Assembly: GCA_023245515.1 (NCBI GenBank) | Contig: JAHFKE010000072.1 | Coordinates: forward strand, 1-5,802 | Length of the DNA: 5,802 bases | Source: Candidatus Levyibacteriota bacterium | GTDB lineage: Bacteria > Patescibacteriota > Microgenomatia > Levybacterales > UBA12049 | Direction: 5' to 3' | Shown: positions 4,069 through 5,802 of the stretch, one piece after another | How positions within the stretch are numbered: position 1 is the first letter of the stretch | How the letters are laid out: the number at the start of each line of letters is the position of its first letter | Made by a program: the position numbers and the translations under genes | Notes under the pieces: generated by a model | What the model saw: the letters and a program-made list of their open reading frames with translations, nothing else | Databases searched by the model: none | Told to the model about the DNA's origin: nothing

Positions 4069-5609
4069 AAGTTAAATTATCAGAAATTGAGCCTTTTACT
4101 GACGAGCAGCTTGACTCGCTCAGTCGCGGCGATCTGCTTGTTGTTGCCAGGACCTATCTAAAAATAGCCACTTTCCTGGAAGGCTATGTCAATGAGTTAG
4201 AAGAGAAGGTCATCGAGATTGAGGGTAAATTCTTTCGAATCAGATCAAAGCTATTTTCCCCGAGTTCGGAAAAATCTCCATCTTCAAACAAAGCGAAGGA
4301 GCCTGACTCAAAGCAAAAATCAGCAATAACAAGACTCCCTAGTGAGAGATATCCAAATGCTGAAATCATCGACAAGCATATAACTTTTGAAGAAGAACCT
4401 GAGTGTAAGTGCTGTGGCAGTACAATGCACGATTCAGGCATGACCGAGACCAGTGAATACCTTACCCGTATCCCTGCAAAATTTATTATTGTCAGACAGC
4501 ATCGTCATAAGTATCGCTGCGGAAAGTGCCATGGAGATATTGTCACAACGCCAGCTATTCCACGAGTGGTTCCTGGATCAAGCTACAGCGATGAGTTAAT
4601 AACCGATGCAACACTATCTAAGTACTGTGATCTCATACCAATGGAACGCTATTGTCAGATGGCAAAACGTCAGGGATTTCCTGGTCTCCCTCCTCATAGC
4701 CTTATAGGGGCTAGTATTAAGCTGGCTTTTTTCTCTCGAATTGCCTATGAGCGTTTAAGACAAGAAACCTTGGACACGCTTGTCTTACTTGGGGACGAGA
4801 CCACTCATAAAATGCTTGAGGGAGATGAAAAGACTAGCTGGTTCCTATGGGGTTTTCTAAGTTTAAGCAAAAAATCTTGCTTTTATGAATGCCACGACAC
4901 CAGGTCCGGTGACGTGGCTTCTATAATCCTAGAGCAATCTAATTGCGAAGTTTTACTTACGGATGCCTATTCAGGATATGGGAAGGCAATTCGTGAAGCC
5001 AATGAGGCGCGAAGGTCTAATGGCCAAGCCCTTATCAAATCGGCATATTGCAACAGTCATGCTCGTAGAGAATTTCTTCCCCCTAAAGGGCAAGCTGCTC
5101 CGGCTGAAACCCAGTTTATGATCGATCAATATAAAGAGATTTATAGGTTGGAAGCATTGGCAAAGGACCAGCCAGACGAGAAAATTCTTGAAATAAGACA
5201 AGAATCTGTACCTATTTTTGCTCTCATGAGAGAGCATGCCGCAGGTGCAGTGAATCGTTTTTCAAGTAAAAGTGCTATGGCTGGGGCATTCAACTACTTC
5301 TTGAAGTATTTTGAGAACCTTACCTTATTTTTATCCAACCCACTCATTCCTATCGACAACAATCCATCTGAAAGGCTTTTGAGAAGTCCCGTAGTTGGGA
5401 GAAAAACTTGGTATGGCACCCACTCAAGAGACGGCGCTGAAGCTGCAGCTATTCACTTTTCACTTATTGAAGCCTGCAAACTCAATAATGTTAATCCACG
5501 GACCTACTATGCAGACCTCATTAGGCGTATTCATGAAAAGAAGCCTATCCTAACCCCCAAAGAATTTTTAAACACTCAGATTAACCCGCTTTCAACCAAT
5601 AGTTCATAA
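4065..5609 (+). CDS. tnpC: IS66 DDE transposase TnpC
   Basis: TnpC is the catalytic transposase of IS66. It has 514 residues, normal length. An N-terminal helical, leucine-zipper-like segment lies at about 24-62, followed by a Ser/Lys-rich linker. A zinc-finger-like domain follows with C114-x2-C117 and C152-x2-C155. The DDE core has D244 (LLGDETTHKML), D300 (VLLTDAYSGYGKAI) and E436 (IDNNPSERLLR). CNSHARREF (329-337) matches the conserved Cys-x2-His-A-R block of the family. The IS66 C-terminal region follows (about 464-490, HFSLIEACKLNNVNPRTYY). All expected catalytic residues are present. ATG 4065 is preceded by CTTCCCAGA with no Shine-Dalgarno site, so expression probably depends on coupling with upstream translation. 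Confidence 0.95.
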   Translation: MKVKLSEIEPFTDEQLDSLSRGDLLVVARTYLKIATFLEGYVNELEEKVIEIEGKFFRIRSKLFSPSSEKSPSSNKAKEPDSKQKSAITRLPSERYPNAEIIDKHITFEEEPECKCCGSTMHDSGMTETSEYLTRIPAKFIIVRQHRHKYRCGKCHGDIVTTPAIPRVVPGSSYSDELITDATLSKYCDLIPMERYCQMAKRQGFPGLPPHSLIGASIKLAFFSRIAYERLRQETLDTLVLLGDETTHKMLEGDEKTSWFLWGFLSLSKKSCFYECHDTRSGDVASIILEQSNCEVLLTDAYSGYGKAIREANEARRSNGQALIKSAYCNSHARREFLPPKGQAAPAETQFMIDQYKEIYRLEALAKDQPDEKILEIRQESVPIFALMREHAAGAVNRFSSKSAMAGAFNYFLKYFENLTLFLSNPLIPIDNNPSERLLRSPVVGRKTWYGTHSRDGAEAAAIHFSLIEACKLNNVNPRTYYADLIRRIHEKKPILTPKEFLNTQINPLSTNSS

Positions 5610-5681
5610 CAGGTTCCCTAAGAAATTTAAGATAGATAGATCTGAACATGCCATGATATGTGGGTAGGTGTGATGATTTAC
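5610..5681 (+). repeat. Right end region of the IS66 element
   Basis: This 72-base non-coding stretch follows the tnpC stop and ends in TTAC (5678-5681). Read from the outside it begins GTAAATCATCACACC, and GTAA is the usual tip of IS66-family ends. The boundary is supported by transposase-like coding sequence starting immediately after it. No intrinsic terminator is visible after tnpC. Confidence 0.5.
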
Positions 5682-5682
5682 G

Positions 5683-5802
5683 AAAGATCGAGCAGATAGA
5701 CAAAGACTAATTGATCGACTTCTGAAAAAAACAAAAGACGGAAAAGTTCCTCTTAAATCCCTCATTAGTAATCATGGGAGCAAGAAATTTATAAAAACTG
5801 AC
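5683..5802 (+). pseudogene. Internal fragment of a DDE transposase, IS4/IS1634-like, interrupted by IS66
   Basis: The + frame from 5683 is open to the window edge and encodes 40 residues that start KDRADRQRLIDRLLKK and end with PLKSLISNHGSKKFIKTD. This pattern of a charged helix followed by a LISNxGxKKFIK-type strand resembles, from memory, the region between catalytic residues in IS1634/IS4-superfamily transposases. It has no start codon of its own. An in-frame TGA lies at 5674-5676, inside the IS66 end, so it looks like the downstream half of a gene split by the insertion. The upstream half is not in this window. The family assignment is tentative because only 40 residues are visible. Confidence 0.5.

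Larger units (their letters stand above)
3243..5681 (+). mobile_element. IS66-family insertion sequence, left end unclear
   Basis: Three consecutive + strand genes, tnpA-tnpB-tnpC, with an ATGA tnpA/tnpB overlap define an IS66-type element of about 2.4 kb. The likely right end is the TTAC at 5678-5681, whose reverse complement GTAA is the usual IS66 tip; a different transposase fragment begins directly after it. On the left, only 37 bases separate the IS21 end from the tnpA ATG and there is no GTAA tip, so the left repeat is probably lost or strongly diverged. IS66 normally makes 8-bp duplications. The candidate on the right is GAAAGATC (5682-5689), and no copy is seen on the left. Confidence 0.75.

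Noticed and set aside
4184..5237. Minus-strand ORFs opposite tnpC (4184-4441 and 4971-5237)
   Set aside because: Shadows of an intact TnpC frame; the hydrophobic stretches are reverse readings of conserved codons.

Overview
The window is made almost entirely of transposable-element DNA. I see no host metabolic gene, RNA gene or CRISPR array. Four unrelated insertion-sequence pieces lie end to end, as in an IS graveyard or nested-IS region of a chromosome or plasmid. Base composition is moderate. The families (IS200-like TnpA, an IS21 element with a Cys/Arg-rich extra gene, IS66 tnpA-tnpB-tnpC) are all common in Gram-negative bacteria, and the sequence does not place the organism more closely. 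A proteobacterial or Bdellovibrionota-type host is a guess.

Layout. (1) 1-185: the start of an IS200/IS605-family tnpA on the + strand. It carries a one-base frameshift near 120 and is cut off at 185. (2) 186-3242: a complete-looking IS21-family element read leftwards. It is bounded by imperfect TGT...ACA inverted repeats and is unusually long at about 3.06 kb. In transcription order it holds a roughly 260-bp leader with hairpins, a 161-codon Cys- and Arg-rich accessory gene, istA (492 codons from the preferred start) and istB (255 codons). All three genes overlap or nearly touch. (3) about 3243-5681: an IS66-family element read rightwards with tnpA, tnpB and tnpC intact. Its right end is probably the TTAC at 5678-5681, and its left inverted repeat is not recognisable. 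(4) 5682-5802: an open-frame fragment that looks like an internal part of another DDE transposase (IS4/IS1634-like), apparently interrupted by the IS66 element and running off the window.

How it fits together. IstA is the DDE transposase and IstB its AAA+ ATPase helper. TnpC is the IS66 DDE transposase, with TnpA and TnpB as accessory proteins. The IS21 element joins two unrelated flanks (IS200 remnant and IS66) with no visible target duplication. This suggests recombination between IS copies or an adjacent deletion rather than one simple insertion. The points most worth a second look are the accessory gene inside IS21 (with an A9 tract in its basic region), a small ORF that appears to relay translation from tnpB to the Shine-Dalgarno-less tnpC, and hairpins just upstream of the first gene of each complete element.
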